Positions 8,308 to 17,844 of a stretch of DNA of 64,000 nucleotides are shown one piece after another. Source of the DNA: an uncultured Granulosicoccaceae bacterium (GTDB lineage Bacteria; Pseudomonadota; Gammaproteobacteria; Granulosicoccales; Granulosicoccaceae); the NCBI GenBank assembly GCA_937951345.1, contig CALFCF010000073.1:1-64000 (forward strand), given 5' to 3'. The notes beneath the pieces are model-generated. The model saw nothing but the letters and a program-made list of their open reading frames with translations. It ran no database searches and was not told the origin of the DNA. A program made the position numbers and the translations under genes. The number at the start of each line of letters is the position of its first letter. The first letter of the stretch is position 1.

Positions 8308-10659
8308 TCATTGCGACATGTTCTGGAAATGAAACCCGATGCGTACGCCATTTTGGGTGTTTTGCGCAAACGGTTGACCCCGGTGGCTCTCAGCGACCAG
8401 TCGCACTATGTATAGCCCCAGACCCAGATGAGGAGCGCTGCGGTGTTCCGGGGAATCATCTTTCCGAACATCCGAGCGATTGTCCGTATGCGTAAAACGG
8501 GGCTCGTTGCCAAGCGCGTTAGCGTCGATTACAGACAGCTTTGATTCGACGACCCGGTCATGACTTCGATCTGAGACCATTGGCTCAAATAGGGTATCCA
8601 ACAGCGAAGAATCCAGTCTGCTACCCTGATTTTCGACGCCCAGCGTGTACCCGTTACCGTCTGATCGATCAGCAAGTGACAGACGAATTTCACCCGTATG
8701 ATTGCTGAAATCGGCTGCATTCGAAATGAGTTTGTCGGTTGCCTGCTGCAACAACTCCGGTACCACCCGGGCAACTCCAACACCGTCGGCTACCCGACCG
8801 GTGACGGTAAAATTCGGATAGATCGATTGATAAGCTGCTACCAGAGACACTAGCCAGTCACGCAAATTCACCTGTGTGAACTCGGCCTTCTCGATACTTT
8901 GCTCTAATCGAGCGGCCTCACTCATTGAACGCAACAAACGACTTAACTGGGTGGATCCGGTTTGCGCCCGGGACACCAGCGTGCGATTGTTTTTGTCCAG
9001 CTCGTCCAGGTCAATATTTTCAAGCGACGTCTGTACAACACTCAGCGGTGTACGAAGCTCGTGCGACAGCCTAGACGATAAACCCTCAAGATACTGTGTA
9101 TATCCTCTTGAACGCTCCACCAATGTCGCAAAGTCTCGCGATAGTTCACCTATTTCATCGCGACTCCGGGAGCTCTTCACATCCGACACAAATCGTCCGT
9201 CGGTACTGACTGCTTCCCGGGCTTGACTGGATAAGCGCCGAATGCGTAATGACAACCAACTGGCAAACAGCAGCAGAGACACTGCAACCAGGATACTGAA
9301 TAAAGTCACCATACTGAAAACACGTACCAGTGCACTGCTGGTAAACGCATTGCTGCGATCTTCATTTGTCTCAAACAGTAAAAATGCTCGGTGATTTTGA
9401 GCAGCCGGTACGGCTTTCAACAGACCGGTGACGTGATCGTCAGCGTAAGTTCTGTAAGTCAGCGTTTCTTTACCTGTATCGCTTGCAGAATCTACCAGTG
9501 CATACGGCACGTCAGGCGTGAAAGGGTCATTTGTATCGGGTTGCCTGCTACGGATGATCCACTCGAAAAAACGATACAACACCGCATTAAACAGTGACGA
9601 TCGGCGCGGGTCGATCAGCCCGCTCGTCTGATTGTATTCATACAGCCGGTTAACATCCGTGCGAAGCCAACCGTCTTGATCAAATACGCGTAGCCTCGAT
9701 CCGGCCGGCACCACATCAGCGAGCAGACGCTGCAGTGTGTCGCTTGGATAGACAACAAAATTTGCACGCTTGCGGCGATTTACCGGATTCAGCATTCCTG
9801 CCCAGCGATAGTCAGACGAAAATTGCCCGAACTCCCCACCCGGGCTTACATTCGCATCCGGGTGATCGCGATCAATAACCGTAATTGCGAAAGCTCCGTT
9901 TTCGGCCAACCGCGGGATTTGTATTTCCACCTGATAACCGTTGCTGACCGTTGCCAGTGCTGCCCTTACCGACGTGTCAGACAATACGGGCTGTAAGCCT
10001 TCAAACCGCTCACCATAATACCGGGCTGTCATAGCTCCGGTAGCAACCGGACTGAAGTGTCGGAGCTTTACCTCACCGGCATCAGTATTCAGTGGTTGCC
10101 ACTGCACATCAATCTGATCACCCGTTCCGACCAGGCCTTTCGACGGATCATGAAAAATAAGCCTGTCATCAGGCACGCGGACAAACAAATAGAGATGTGA
10201 AGCACTGACTGCGACCTGCAGCTCGATTACATCGTCAGGATAGCCAATTATCCCGCTAGCGGAATCGGATGTTGCAAGTGCTTTTACAGCATCGTTTTCA
10301 TCAGATAGTTGCCGAACACGATCACCGTCTTTGAACGCAAACTGTCGAGGGGGTTGTTTCAAACCAACCCAGTCATCGTCGTATCCATCCAGGAAAATCC
10401 GATGACCTATGCGTTCGGCATAAAGAGCATCAGACGATATGTTTGCATCTGTTATACCGGAGCTGGCAGGTGTTTTGTTCAACTGGTCAAGCTCACCTGA
10501 AGCTTCAAGCAACGCTTTGCCCGCCAGTACACGCTCCAATTGACCATTAGTGCGTTCCTGCCTTAAAGCCGCATCCAATTGATGAATGGCTCTGAATGCA
10601 AACACTGGCAACGCGAGCGTCAGCGTACTGGCCACCAGTAATTGCATTCCTAGTTTCAC
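8308..10659 (-). CDS. pdsS: Histidine kinase of the proteobacterial dedicated sortase system
   Basis: 783 residues, GTG start, 6 bp behind the response regulator gene. An N-terminal membrane anchor (about 5-23) is followed by a large periplasmic region; residues about 85-270 (IFLDGYDDDWVG, LYLFVRVPDDRLIFHDP) resemble a CBM9-like beta-sandwich. A second membrane segment (445-470) leads to HAMP (470-520), the dimerisation/phosphorylation box RLSHELRTPLS with H533, the N box LISNAADFS and the G2 box GLGLYIVRL. This architecture is that of the marine sortase-associated kinase family. It presumably senses a periplasmic or surface signal and phosphorylates the partner regulator. The ligand is unknown. 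Confidence 0.85.
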   Translation of the reverse strand: MKLGMQLLVASTLTLALPVFAFRAIHQLDAALRQERTNGQLERVLAGKALLEASGELDQLNKTPASSGITDANISSDALYAERIGHRIFLDGYDDDWVGLKQPPRQFAFKDGDRVRQLSDENDAVKALATSDSASGIIGYPDDVIELQVAVSASHLYLFVRVPDDRLIFHDPSKGLVGTGDQIDVQWQPLNTDAGEVKLRHFSPVATGAMTARYYGERFEGLQPVLSDTSVRAALATVSNGYQVEIQIPRLAENGAFAITVIDRDHPDANVSPGGEFGQFSSDYRWAGMLNPVNRRKRANFVVYPSDTLQRLLADVVPAGSRLRVFDQDGWLRTDVNRLYEYNQTSGLIDPRRSSLFNAVLYRFFEWIIRSRQPDTNDPFTPDVPYALVDSASDTGKETLTYRTYADDHVTGLLKAVPAAQNHRAFLLFETNEDRSNAFTSSALVRVFSMVTLFSILVAVSLLLFASWLSLRIRRLSSQAREAVSTDGRFVSDVKSSRSRDEIGELSRDFATLVERSRGYTQYLEGLSSRLSHELRTPLSVVQTSLENIDLDELDKNNRTLVSRAQTGSTQLSRLLRSMSEAARLEQSIEKAEFTQVNLRDWLVSLVAAYQSIYPNFTVTGRVADGVGVARVVPELLQQATDKLISNAADFSNHTGEIRLSLADRSDGNGYTLGVENQGSRLDSSLLDTLFEPMVSDRSHDRVVESKLSVIDANALGNEPRFTHTDNRSDVRKDDSPEHRSAPHLGLGLYIVRLVAESHRGQPFAQNTQNGVRIGFHFQNMSQ

Positions 10660-10665
10660 TGCAGG

Positions 10666-11376
10666 CTACGCATCCACCAGCCAGCGATATCCCATACCGT
10701 AGACAGTTTCAATGCGCGAAAAACTACTGTCTACCTGATGAAACTTACGCCGAATACGCTTGATGTGAGCAGTGATAGTCTGATCATCAAGTACCACCTG
10801 TGCGGCATCCATTAATTGCTGGCGTGTCTTTACATGTCCCGGGTAACGTGCAAGTGCATGAACCAGCCAGAATTCCGTAACCGTCAGCGCGACTGTTGTC
10901 GATTTCCAGCTGGCGTGTAAGGAGTCAACATCCAGTCGTAAATGTCCGATCTCTGTAAAGACAGCTGCGTCAGCAGGTGCCAGCCGGGCAGCTGTGCGTT
11001 TCAGCAACGCAGTTACGCGCGCGCACAAATGCGCCAGGGAAATATCTTTAGTCAGATAGTCGTCTGCGCCCAGTCGTAGACCCGAAATAGCATCAAGCTC
11101 ACTGTCACGAGCGGTTAGAAACAGAATTGGCAACACGGCGGAACGGGCACGCAATTGCTGGCACAACGAAAACCCCGCCTCCGGGTCTGCACCCAGACCG
11201 ACATCGATCACGATGAGGTCAGGCAGGCTTTGCTCAAAGCGCGCAAGAACACTTTCAGGGTTGGAAAACGCTTCGACTCGATAGCCTGCCTTGCTCAGTG
11301 CGATCTCGTAATTCGCCCTTAGATCGGGGTCGTCCTCTACGATTGCAACCAGCTGCTTGCTGTCATGCTCTGTCAT
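10666..11376 (-). CDS. pdsR: Response regulator of the proteobacterial dedicated sortase system
   Basis: 236 residues, OmpR/PhoB type. The receiver domain has acidic pocket D15-D16, phosphoacceptor D58 (LIVIDVG), T88 and K110 (YLTKD). The C-terminal winged helix (about 140-234) ends with ITAHIKRIRRKFHQ and TVYGMGYRWLVDA. It is the first gene of a two-gene unit with the histidine kinase and is divergent from the sortase substrate gene. It most likely controls the shared 220-bp intergenic region, which contains a 10-bp-spaced direct repeat listed separately. Confidence 0.9.
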   Translation of the reverse strand: MTEHDSKQLVAIVEDDPDLRANYEIALSKAGYRVEAFSNPESVLARFEQSLPDLIVIDVGLGADPEAGFSLCQQLRARSAVLPILFLTARDSELDAISGLRLGADDYLTKDISLAHLCARVTALLKRTAARLAPADAAVFTEIGHLRLDVDSLHASWKSTTVALTVTEFWLVHALARYPGHVKTRQQLMDAAQVVLDDQTITAHIKRIRRKFHQVDSSFSRIETVYGMGYRWLVDA

Positions 11377-11491
11377 TCACGTGTCCAACGGAACAAGCCG
11401 GAGCTGTGTGTACAAATTGGTAAAAATCACGGTCAGATCTCAAATTTGCACCGTCTGCGCCTGGTAATCGACTGCCACTGAAACAGGCTTG

Positions 11492-11509
11492 TCATAATTC
11501 ATCATAATT
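11492..11509. promoter_or_regulatory. Candidate response-regulator operator (10-bp direct repeat)
   Basis: TCATAATT occurs twice with exactly 10-bp spacing (11492-11499 and 11502-11509) in the region between the divergent regulator and substrate genes. OmpR-type regulators commonly bind head-to-tail half-sites spaced about one helical turn. The site is about 90 bp upstream of the substrate start. Assignment is by spacing and context only. Confidence 0.4.
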
Positions 11510-11595
11510 GCTCAGAGGATAGTCTCATTCGATCCACTGTATTGGCCAAATAAATTGCTTTCATTGCAGTGTGGCGAACAACGAATGAGAGATCA

Positions 11596-13905
11596 ATGAC
11601 AATACAGGCACCTGGCAACGCACGCAAACTGGACACATCGATTAGCGACGCGGCAAACAGTAAAATCATTACCGGTTATCAGCTCACGCGAGCTGACAGC
11701 AGCCAACTCATAGCACGCAGTCTGGGTTTGCTTATTCTACAGATAATTCTGGCTGTTGCGTTCATGCAGAACGCCGACGCAAACACCGTCGAACTACACG
11801 ATAATTTAAATTCATACGCTAGCTCCGAGGTGGACGATCGGGTTGAAACCGGTACTTTATGGCTTCGCCATTCGGATGGCGCGGTTCAAGCACCACTGCT
11901 TAACAGCAAGGTAGATGCGGTAGTCAGTGGGATCCTTGCAAAGGTCACCTTGTTCCAGGAATTTCAGAATCTATCCAGTCATCTCATCGATGGGCGTTAC
12001 GTTTTTCCATTGCCGGGGTCAGCCGCAGTCAAAGCTGTCAGGATTAACATCGGAGACAGGGTGATCGAGAGCGTAATCCGGGAAAAGCAACAGGCTGAGC
12101 AAATATTCGAACAAGCAAAAGTATCAGGACATACAACCAGCCTTATAAAGCAAAAACGCGAAAATCTATTCTCGATCAATCTCGCCAACATTGAGGGTAA
12201 TGCCAAAATTCATGTAGAAGTTGATTACATAGAGACCGTGACTGTTGTGGACAATGTATATGCTCTGGTGTTACCACTGACCTTCATACCACGCTACACC
12301 AACACGTTGGTGGCGGAGTCTGACAAAAATATACTAACTCGCCCGCAACTGAAAGCAACCCGCGCAAATCAGCTGAAAACACATACTTTCGATATCAATC
12401 TGTTGCTTGTCACTGATTTACAGTTAGGTGAGCTCACAAGCCCCAGTCATGAGATCGTCTATACCCCGGTCACGGAAGGTTATCAGATCAATCTGACGCG
12501 CCAAGCGCTAATGGACAGAGATTTCGAACTACGTTGGTCGTGGCAGGTTCCGTTCAGACCAGCCAGCAGTGTCTACACAGAGACTATTGACGACACTGTT
12601 TACATGCTGGGGCTTGTGAATCCGCCATCTGAAAGAAATCCAACAACGCGTAAATCAGCAAACAATTACCTGTCGAGGGAATTAGTCATTGTTGTAGACA
12701 CGTCAGGTTCAATGGACGGTGCCCCGATACGTACTGCAAAAAATGCGCTGCAGGCAGCAATCAACGGTTTGGATGCAGGCGACTATTTTAATTTGGTCCG
12801 CTTCTCGACAGATACAGACTCTCTCTTTTCAGCTTCACAGCCTGTGACTGCAAAAAATGTCCACCAGGCACGCCGTTACATCAACTCACTGGATGCAGGC
12901 GGTGGTACAGAAATGCTGGAGGCTGTTGAGTTTGCACTGGATACAGAAAGATCTCCGCAGCACACACTAAAGCAGATCGTTTTTATTACCGATGGCGCAA
13001 TTGGTTATGAAAACCACGTCACTAACCATGTAGCAAATCATCTGGGTCGCGCCCGTTTATTTACGGTTGGCATAGGCCAGGCACCCAATCGCGATCTGAT
13101 GAAGAAGCTGGCCGTAGCTGGTAGAGGCACGCATACTTTCATTCGAGATATAAATGCTGTCGAATCACAAATGAATAGGTTGTTCCGTGGTATTGAGCGA
13201 CCTGTCATGCGCGACATAGAAATAGAGTGGCTCGGAGAACCGGCAGACATGGCACAGGAAAGTCTACGCGATTTACATGACGGAGAACCGTTGTTGTTTG
13301 CCGCTAAACTTCACCCCGGGACTCTTGGATTTATCGTAAGCGGTACACTCGCGGATCAACCGTGGCAGGAAACCGTCTATTTCCAGCAACGTTCAGGCAC
13401 AGAAATTCGCGCAAAAAATGCTGCAAACCCGGTAGAGCCGTTTGACCAGAGTGGGATCGCCACCATCTGGGCCCGCCAACGAATCAGTAATTTACTAGCC
13501 CGATACAATGCGCTGCCGTCAATACCCGCTAATCAACTCTCGCTTACTGGAATAACGCTCAGTGAACCAAAAAACACGCATTTTGCAACTCGGCAAAATA
13601 TCAAACATCGTGTTACAAAGCTCGGGATAACTCATAAGCTTTTGACACCATTTACTGCATTCGTCGCCGTTGATAACACTAAAATCAATGAGAGGAGCGC
13701 CAATACCCCTGCCACCGAAGTAGCGAATCTTGTACCTGCCGGTAACTTGCAAATCATTCCGATGCCGCAGACTGCAACGGCTATTGATTTATTCAAACTA
13801 ATTTCGTTTATTTCGTTTTTAATCGCACTGATCGCCGGATTATGTCTGTTTTATCTCGAGAAGCACAGCTTCAGTTCGGTCAGTAGCACGGAGTGTGGCG
13901 CATGA
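11596..13905 (+). CDS. Marine proteobacterial sortase target protein (VIT + vWA domains)
   Basis: 769 residues using the ATG at 11596, which has GAGAG 5-9 bases upstream; the ORF opens earlier with a GTG at 11569. A hydrophobic export segment (about 42-63) precedes a VIT domain (INIGDRVIESVIREKQQAEQIFEQAKVSGHTTSLIKQKR) and a von Willebrand A domain with MIDAS motifs VVDTSGSMDG, GGGTEML and FITDGA. The C terminus is a sorting signal: MPQTAT (723-728), a hydrophobic helix and a basic EKH. This matches the family of dedicated substrates of class GN sortases, anchored at the envelope. The tail after the helix is about 15 residues. The stop overlaps the sortase start by ATGA. Confidence 0.9.
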   Translation: MTIQAPGNARKLDTSISDAANSKIITGYQLTRADSSQLIARSLGLLILQIILAVAFMQNADANTVELHDNLNSYASSEVDDRVETGTLWLRHSDGAVQAPLLNSKVDAVVSGILAKVTLFQEFQNLSSHLIDGRYVFPLPGSAAVKAVRINIGDRVIESVIREKQQAEQIFEQAKVSGHTTSLIKQKRENLFSINLANIEGNAKIHVEVDYIETVTVVDNVYALVLPLTFIPRYTNTLVAESDKNILTRPQLKATRANQLKTHTFDINLLLVTDLQLGELTSPSHEIVYTPVTEGYQINLTRQALMDRDFELRWSWQVPFRPASSVYTETIDDTVYMLGLVNPPSERNPTTRKSANNYLSRELVIVVDTSGSMDGAPIRTAKNALQAAINGLDAGDYFNLVRFSTDTDSLFSASQPVTAKNVHQARRYINSLDAGGGTEMLEAVEFALDTERSPQHTLKQIVFITDGAIGYENHVTNHVANHLGRARLFTVGIGQAPNRDLMKKLAVAGRGTHTFIRDINAVESQMNRLFRGIERPVMRDIEIEWLGEPADMAQESLRDLHDGEPLLFAAKLHPGTLGFIVSGTLADQPWQETVYFQQRSGTEIRAKNAANPVEPFDQSGIATIWARQRISNLLARYNALPSIPANQLSLTGITLSEPKNTHFATRQNIKHRVTKLGITHKLLTPFTAFVAVDNTKINERSANTPATEVANLVPAGNLQIIPMPQTATAIDLFKLISFISFLIALIAGLCLFYLEKHSFSSVSSTECGA

Positions 13906-14558
13906 ATACCACTGTCGATTTGCCTAAGGTACGTTTACGACCGTCCAAGCTGTTAATTGTTTCTGTGATAGCCGTTACGGCTTCGGTAGCTGTTTTCTTC
14001 GCGTGGCAGGCAGGCCAAATTGCTGCCAAAGCGTATCTATCGCAATGGCTTTTACAGATGAACTGGCAACAACGTTTATCAACCGGACACAGCGTTAGAC
14101 CCTGGCCAGGGCTAGACAGTTATCCCGTGGCTCGGCTGTTTACCGAAGAAAACAAGCGTGGGACCGTGGTACTTGATAATCCGTCAGGACAGGCACTGGC
14201 ATTTGCGCCGACGCTGATCAGTCCGATACCAACGAATCACAAGGATTCACCCTCCGGTACGCAAGCGAGAATCACTCTCAGAGCCGAGCAAACCGTCGCT
14301 ATTGCCGGACACCGAAATACTCATCTGGCCTTTCTCGAAGGGGTCGCTATCGGAGACCGCGTGGGCCTGGAGACCAGCGACGGTACGAGGCGTCTATACC
14401 AGGTCAACGATCACTTTATTGTCGATACACGGAGCGAGGATCTGTTGATTGACACCAATTGGCAGGGGTTGTTAATGATCACCTGCTATCCTTTCGACAC
14501 TATTGATGCAAATGGCCCACTGCGCCTGGTCGTATACGCAGCTCCGGTAGCGAGGTAA
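13902..14558 (+). CDS. Class GN sortase
   Basis: 218 residues from the ATG that overlaps the substrate gene stop (ATGA), implying translational coupling; a GTG at 13893 is an alternative. An N-terminal membrane anchor (about 17-37) places the catalytic domain outside the inner membrane. The catalytic triad is readable: H137 in AIAGHRNTH, C195 in LMITCYPFD and R208 in PLRLVVY. The single dedicated substrate encoded just upstream carries an MPQTAT sorting motif, so this enzyme probably cleaves between T and A and transfers the substrate to an acceptor that is not known in Gram-negatives. Confidence 0.92.
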   Translation: MNTTVDLPKVRLRPSKLLIVSVIAVTASVAVFFAWQAGQIAAKAYLSQWLLQMNWQQRLSTGHSVRPWPGLDSYPVARLFTEENKRGTVVLDNPSGQALAFAPTLISPIPTNHKDSPSGTQARITLRAEQTVAIAGHRNTHLAFLEGVAIGDRVGLETSDGTRRLYQVNDHFIVDTRSEDLLIDTNWQGLLMITCYPFDTIDANGPLRLVVYAAPVAR

Positions 14559-14734
14559 AAAACCAAAACGAACAAGCTGCGTAAAAGGGTAGAGACGACT
14601 GTCATTGTTTATTCAGAATAGTCTTGTCTCTCTTGATTTCGTTCGGAACTGATACTCAAACAGGCAATTGCAAGCCGACGAACATTGAGAGCGAATCCTG
14701 ACAGATGTGTTTTTCCGGAAAGTGAGGTGTCATC

Positions 14735-15307
14735 ATGCGAAAACGGATCGATAAAACTGATAAAAACTATCCTGCAAACCGTGTGCAACTCAGAATCAAA
14801 GCACTGCCCTCAACATCGCCACGTAAAGAGCAACAGTACTACGGACTCTTTTTTATAGTTTTCATATTGGCTTGCATCATCGTTTTTAGTCGTCCAACTC
14901 ACGCATCTGAGTGTGCGGTCAAGCCAACCACCGATGTTCAACCCGCTGAGGTTGTAAGAACCGTTATAGATGCACTCAGGAAAAATTCAGAGGCAGACAA
15001 AGGTATCGAACAGGTGTATTGCTTTGCTGCACCGTCAAACAAACGCATAACCGGCCCGCTAGAGCGCTTTACCAGGATGATCAAAAGTGGCTACGGTGAC
15101 ATGCTGAATCACTTCGCCAGCGAGTTTGAGCCAATCTCGATTGTTGATAGTGTCGCTCGACAGCGAGTCTGGCTCGAGACGGCCGATGGCAAGATTGTTG
15201 GCTACCTGTTTCTGCTGGGTAAACAATCCAGTGGGGAGTTCAACGATGTGTGGATGACAGAAGGCGTTTATCGCATTGATCCATCAACGCGATCTCGCAG
15301 CATTTAG
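14735..15307 (+). CDS. DUF4864-like secreted or membrane-anchored protein
   Basis: 190 residues with a long basic N-terminal stretch and a hydrophobic segment (about 37-53, GLFFIVFILACIIVF) ending before THASE, a likely uncleaved anchor or signal. The rest (VVRTVIDALRKNSEADKGIEQVYCFAAPSNKRITGPLERF ... MIKSGYGDML ... VWLETADGKIVGYLFLLGKQ) has the layout of DUF4864 proteins, whose role is unknown. It starts 176 bp after the sortase gene, past an imperfect hairpin (agagacgact / agtcttgtctct, about 14591-14632), so membership in the sortase operon is doubtful. Confidence 0.7.
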   Translation: MRKRIDKTDKNYPANRVQLRIKALPSTSPRKEQQYYGLFFIVFILACIIVFSRPTHASECAVKPTTDVQPAEVVRTVIDALRKNSEADKGIEQVYCFAAPSNKRITGPLERFTRMIKSGYGDMLNHFASEFEPISIVDSVARQRVWLETADGKIVGYLFLLGKQSSGEFNDVWMTEGVYRIDPSTRSRSI

Positions 15308-15441
15308 CGCAACAGTTATTGCCGGTATTTTCTTTTTATTGGTGTACTGTTTTCATTGGTGTAGTGACCTGCTGTACCCCGGGCTTTTTGTTTTCAAAAC
15401 CTTTGTCTCCGGCCCGGGTAACCTTCAAGTTTCCCGACCGC

Positions 15442-16338
15442 TCAGGCTTGAGGAATTTCCAGCCCGTTCAATCGACAGCACTGCTGCATTGTATTGTGCA
15501 ACAGACACGCGATTGTCATGGGCCCTACTCCACCGGGAACCGGCGTGATTGCACCAGCTACGCTACTGGCTCCTGCATAGTCAACATCACCAACCAGTCG
15601 GGTCTTACCGTCTCCACTATCGAGACGATTGATGCCGACATCTATAACAGTCGCACCCGGTTTGATCCAATCGCCCTTAACCATTTCGGGCCGACCGACC
15701 GCTGCAATTACAATATCAGCAGCCTTACAGACCTCCGGCAGATCTTTAGTGCGAGAATGGGCTATGGTTACCGTGCAATTCTCCTGCAGCAGCAACGCAG
15801 CCATGGGTTTACCCACTATATTTGAACGACCCACGACCACTGCGTTTAATCCGGAAAGGTCACCCAGATGATCTTTCAACATCATGATAGAACCAAGTGG
15901 TGTACATGGCACGATACCCTCCGCACCAATAGATAAACGGCCGACATTTGTCAGGTGAAAACCATCCACATCTTTGTCAAAGTTGATCGAGTTAAGCACA
16001 ACTTCCTCGTCAATATGATCGGGTAACGGTAGCTGGACGAGAATACCGTGCACCGAATCATCGTTATTCAACTGATCAACCAGCGCCATCAAGTCAGCCT
16101 GCGACGTACTTGCATCGAGCTTGTGCTCAAACGATTGCATCCCGGCCTCAATCGTTTGTTTACCCTTGTTGCGGACATACACCTGACTCGCCGGATCTTC
16201 ACCGACCAACACAACCGCGAGCCCGGGAGTCACACCCTGCTTTTTAATTTCTGCTACCTGAGCGGCAATTCGGGAGCGAACCTTGGCTGCAAACGCTTTA
16301 CCGTCTATAACTGTGGACATAACATTCTCTGTGGTCAT
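15442..16338 (-). CDS. folD: Bifunctional methylenetetrahydrofolate dehydrogenase/cyclohydrolase
   Basis: 298 residues (or 292 from the second Met, MSTVIDGK, the typical FolD opening). [24 protein letters not shown] contains the catalytic region around the conserved Lys. [25 protein letters not shown], the NADP-binding [13 protein letters not shown] and the terminal [15 protein letters not shown] are all FolD signatures. It interconverts 5,10-methylene-, 5,10-methenyl- and 10-formyl-tetrahydrofolate in the cytosol. It is convergent with the DUF4864 gene; a CCCGGGC/GCCCGGG hairpin at 15378-15418 lies between them. Confidence 0.97.
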   Translation of the reverse strand: MTTENVMSTVIDGKAFAAKVRSRIAAQVAEIKKQGVTPGLAVVLVGEDPASQVYVRNKGKQTIEAGMQSFEHKLDASTSQADLMALVDQLNNDDSVHGILVQLPLPDHIDEEVVLNSINFDKDVDGFHLTNVGRLSIGAEGIVPCTPLGSIMMLKDHLGDLSGLNAVVVGRSNIVGKPMAALLLQENCTVTIAHSRTKDLPEVCKAADIVIAAVGRPEMVKGDWIKPGATVIDVGINRLDSGDGKTRLVGDVDYAGASSVAGAITPVPGGVGPMTIACLLHNTMQQCCRLNGLEIPQA

Positions 16339-16673
16339 TGATCGCGCCCGGCTCCCGAGAAGAAAATTTCACATGGAACCCGGCAACTAGCGGGAAAAGT
16401 CTATCGCATGGTAATGTGTGCGGAAGCACGTTGCATCAACAAAAACAACCTGCAATTGCCATTAGCCGCCACTTGTAACAAAGAAGAATCCCCGGAAATG
16501 CCACGATTGAGCCACTGGTTCATGTTCGGACTAACAACAGAGTATCCGGATGGTTCGATACACTGAAGGCAACGTCGGGATTCCAAATAATTGACACATT
16601 ACAAGTTACGCAAATACATGGAAATCAGCACATTAGAGTCGTAACGTGCACTCACTAGTCACGGGAGAGCGCG
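16339..16673. other. Intergenic region between divergent folD and lipoprotein gene
   Basis: 335 bp with no credible ORF or RNA gene. It should contain the promoters of both flanking genes. I see GGGAGAG at 16662-16668 as the ribosome site of the lipoprotein gene and nothing else I can assign. Confidence 0.6.
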
Positions 16674-17753
16674 ATGCCTAACGTAGATCGTCATTTGTCC
16701 AGCTACAAGCGAGTAATCTTTACCCGGCAGCGTCATAAGGGAGTTGGCGACCTGCCTGACAAACTGTCGAATCTTCTGAAACTGTTGATTGCAGCAAACC
16801 TGCTGCTGCTGGTTGCCTGCGGCTCGGGAGGATCAGGCCCAACCGGGACTGCAGCAGATGACGTTAACAATCCGGTATCGGACGAGTCTAGCGCACCCAA
16901 TGACCCAGCCGTTGTTGTCACCGGTAACAACACATCCGATCCGATAACACAAACACCCGCAGAGTCAGACGCAGGGACCGATACGGATACCCCTCAGCCA
17001 CCTACCGACCCGATAGTGATAGACGAACCCGGTAGCGATAACCCGTCTGAACCAACCGAACCGGCCGAGGAAAACGCAGCTGACGGTGGCAACGACTCAA
17101 CTACATCTGAACCGGTCACGGCAAATAACGGAAATACAGTCGATCAACCTGCAGATGTAGCTAACGATCTGGCCGAAAGCTCACCCATTGAGCTGTTTCT
17201 TGAAGAGATTCGTCTTGCGGCAGGCGACAGGGTGATCGCGATCAATCAACGATTTGCCGGCGGTGAAGATATACCCGCTGAAGAGAATGCCTGTCTAGGT
17301 TCATTCGAACCGGGACTCGGCATGCAAGTTACTCAACTGGATTGTACTGAAGCGGACAGCGGTTTGTTGATCTACGGTTCAGACCTGATTTTGCAACAGG
17401 TGGAATTGTCTGATACCGATAGCTGTCAGCTCAGTCTGTCTAACAGTGTGCTGGACAATTGCCTGGTACAACAGGCATCAGTGATACTACCGGTCATATG
17501 GATACCTGTTGAGAATCCTGCACTCTCTCAGATTGCTACTATCAGGCCGTTACCGGACGCTGATATCCAATTCAATAGCAACAACGATGGCATCCTGACT
17601 ATCACCAATCGCTCCAATCTTTTTCCTGCATTGTTTTGCGAAGTAAATATCGCAAGCGGTGTGTTACTGACGACGGACAGAACACGCGGCAACTGCCGCT
17701 CACAAATAAACGATCTAACCACACGACTGTTCGAGTTCCGTCAAGGCGTGTAG
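16674..17753 (+). CDS. Predicted lipoprotein with disordered Pro/Thr/Asp-rich linker, unknown function
   Basis: 359 residues with an unusually long N-terminal region before a type II signal peptide (LLKLLIAANLLLLVAC, lipid cysteine C49). Residues about 50-165 are low-complexity, rich in D, P, T, S, N and E, and look like a flexible acidic spacer. The C-terminal 190 residues form a cysteine-containing domain (ENACLGSF, QLDCTEAD, DSCQLSLSNSVLDNCL, ALFCEVN, RGNCRS), perhaps disulfide-linked in the periplasm or at the surface. I do not recognise the domain. A good ribosome site (GGGAGAG) supports the start. Confidence 0.75.
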   Translation: MPNVDRHLSSYKRVIFTRQRHKGVGDLPDKLSNLLKLLIAANLLLLVACGSGGSGPTGTAADDVNNPVSDESSAPNDPAVVVTGNNTSDPITQTPAESDAGTDTDTPQPPTDPIVIDEPGSDNPSEPTEPAEENAADGGNDSTTSEPVTANNGNTVDQPADVANDLAESSPIELFLEEIRLAAGDRVIAINQRFAGGEDIPAEENACLGSFEPGLGMQVTQLDCTEADSGLLIYGSDLILQQVELSDTDSCQLSLSNSVLDNCLVQQASVILPVIWIPVENPALSQIATIRPLPDADIQFNSNNDGILTITNRSNLFPALFCEVNIASGVLLTTDRTRGNCRSQINDLTTRLFEFRQGV

Positions 17754-17844
17754 TCGCCGAGGCATGAAAGAAGCCGTTGCCACCCGCGACGATTCGGCTG
17801 GCTGCACCGTTGCTGTGTAGCAACCTGTCCTGGAAACAGGTACA

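Noticed and set aside
15276-15825. Two overlapping plus-strand ORFs after the DUF4864 gene
   Set aside because: They run antisense through the conserved folD coding region and have no ribosome site.
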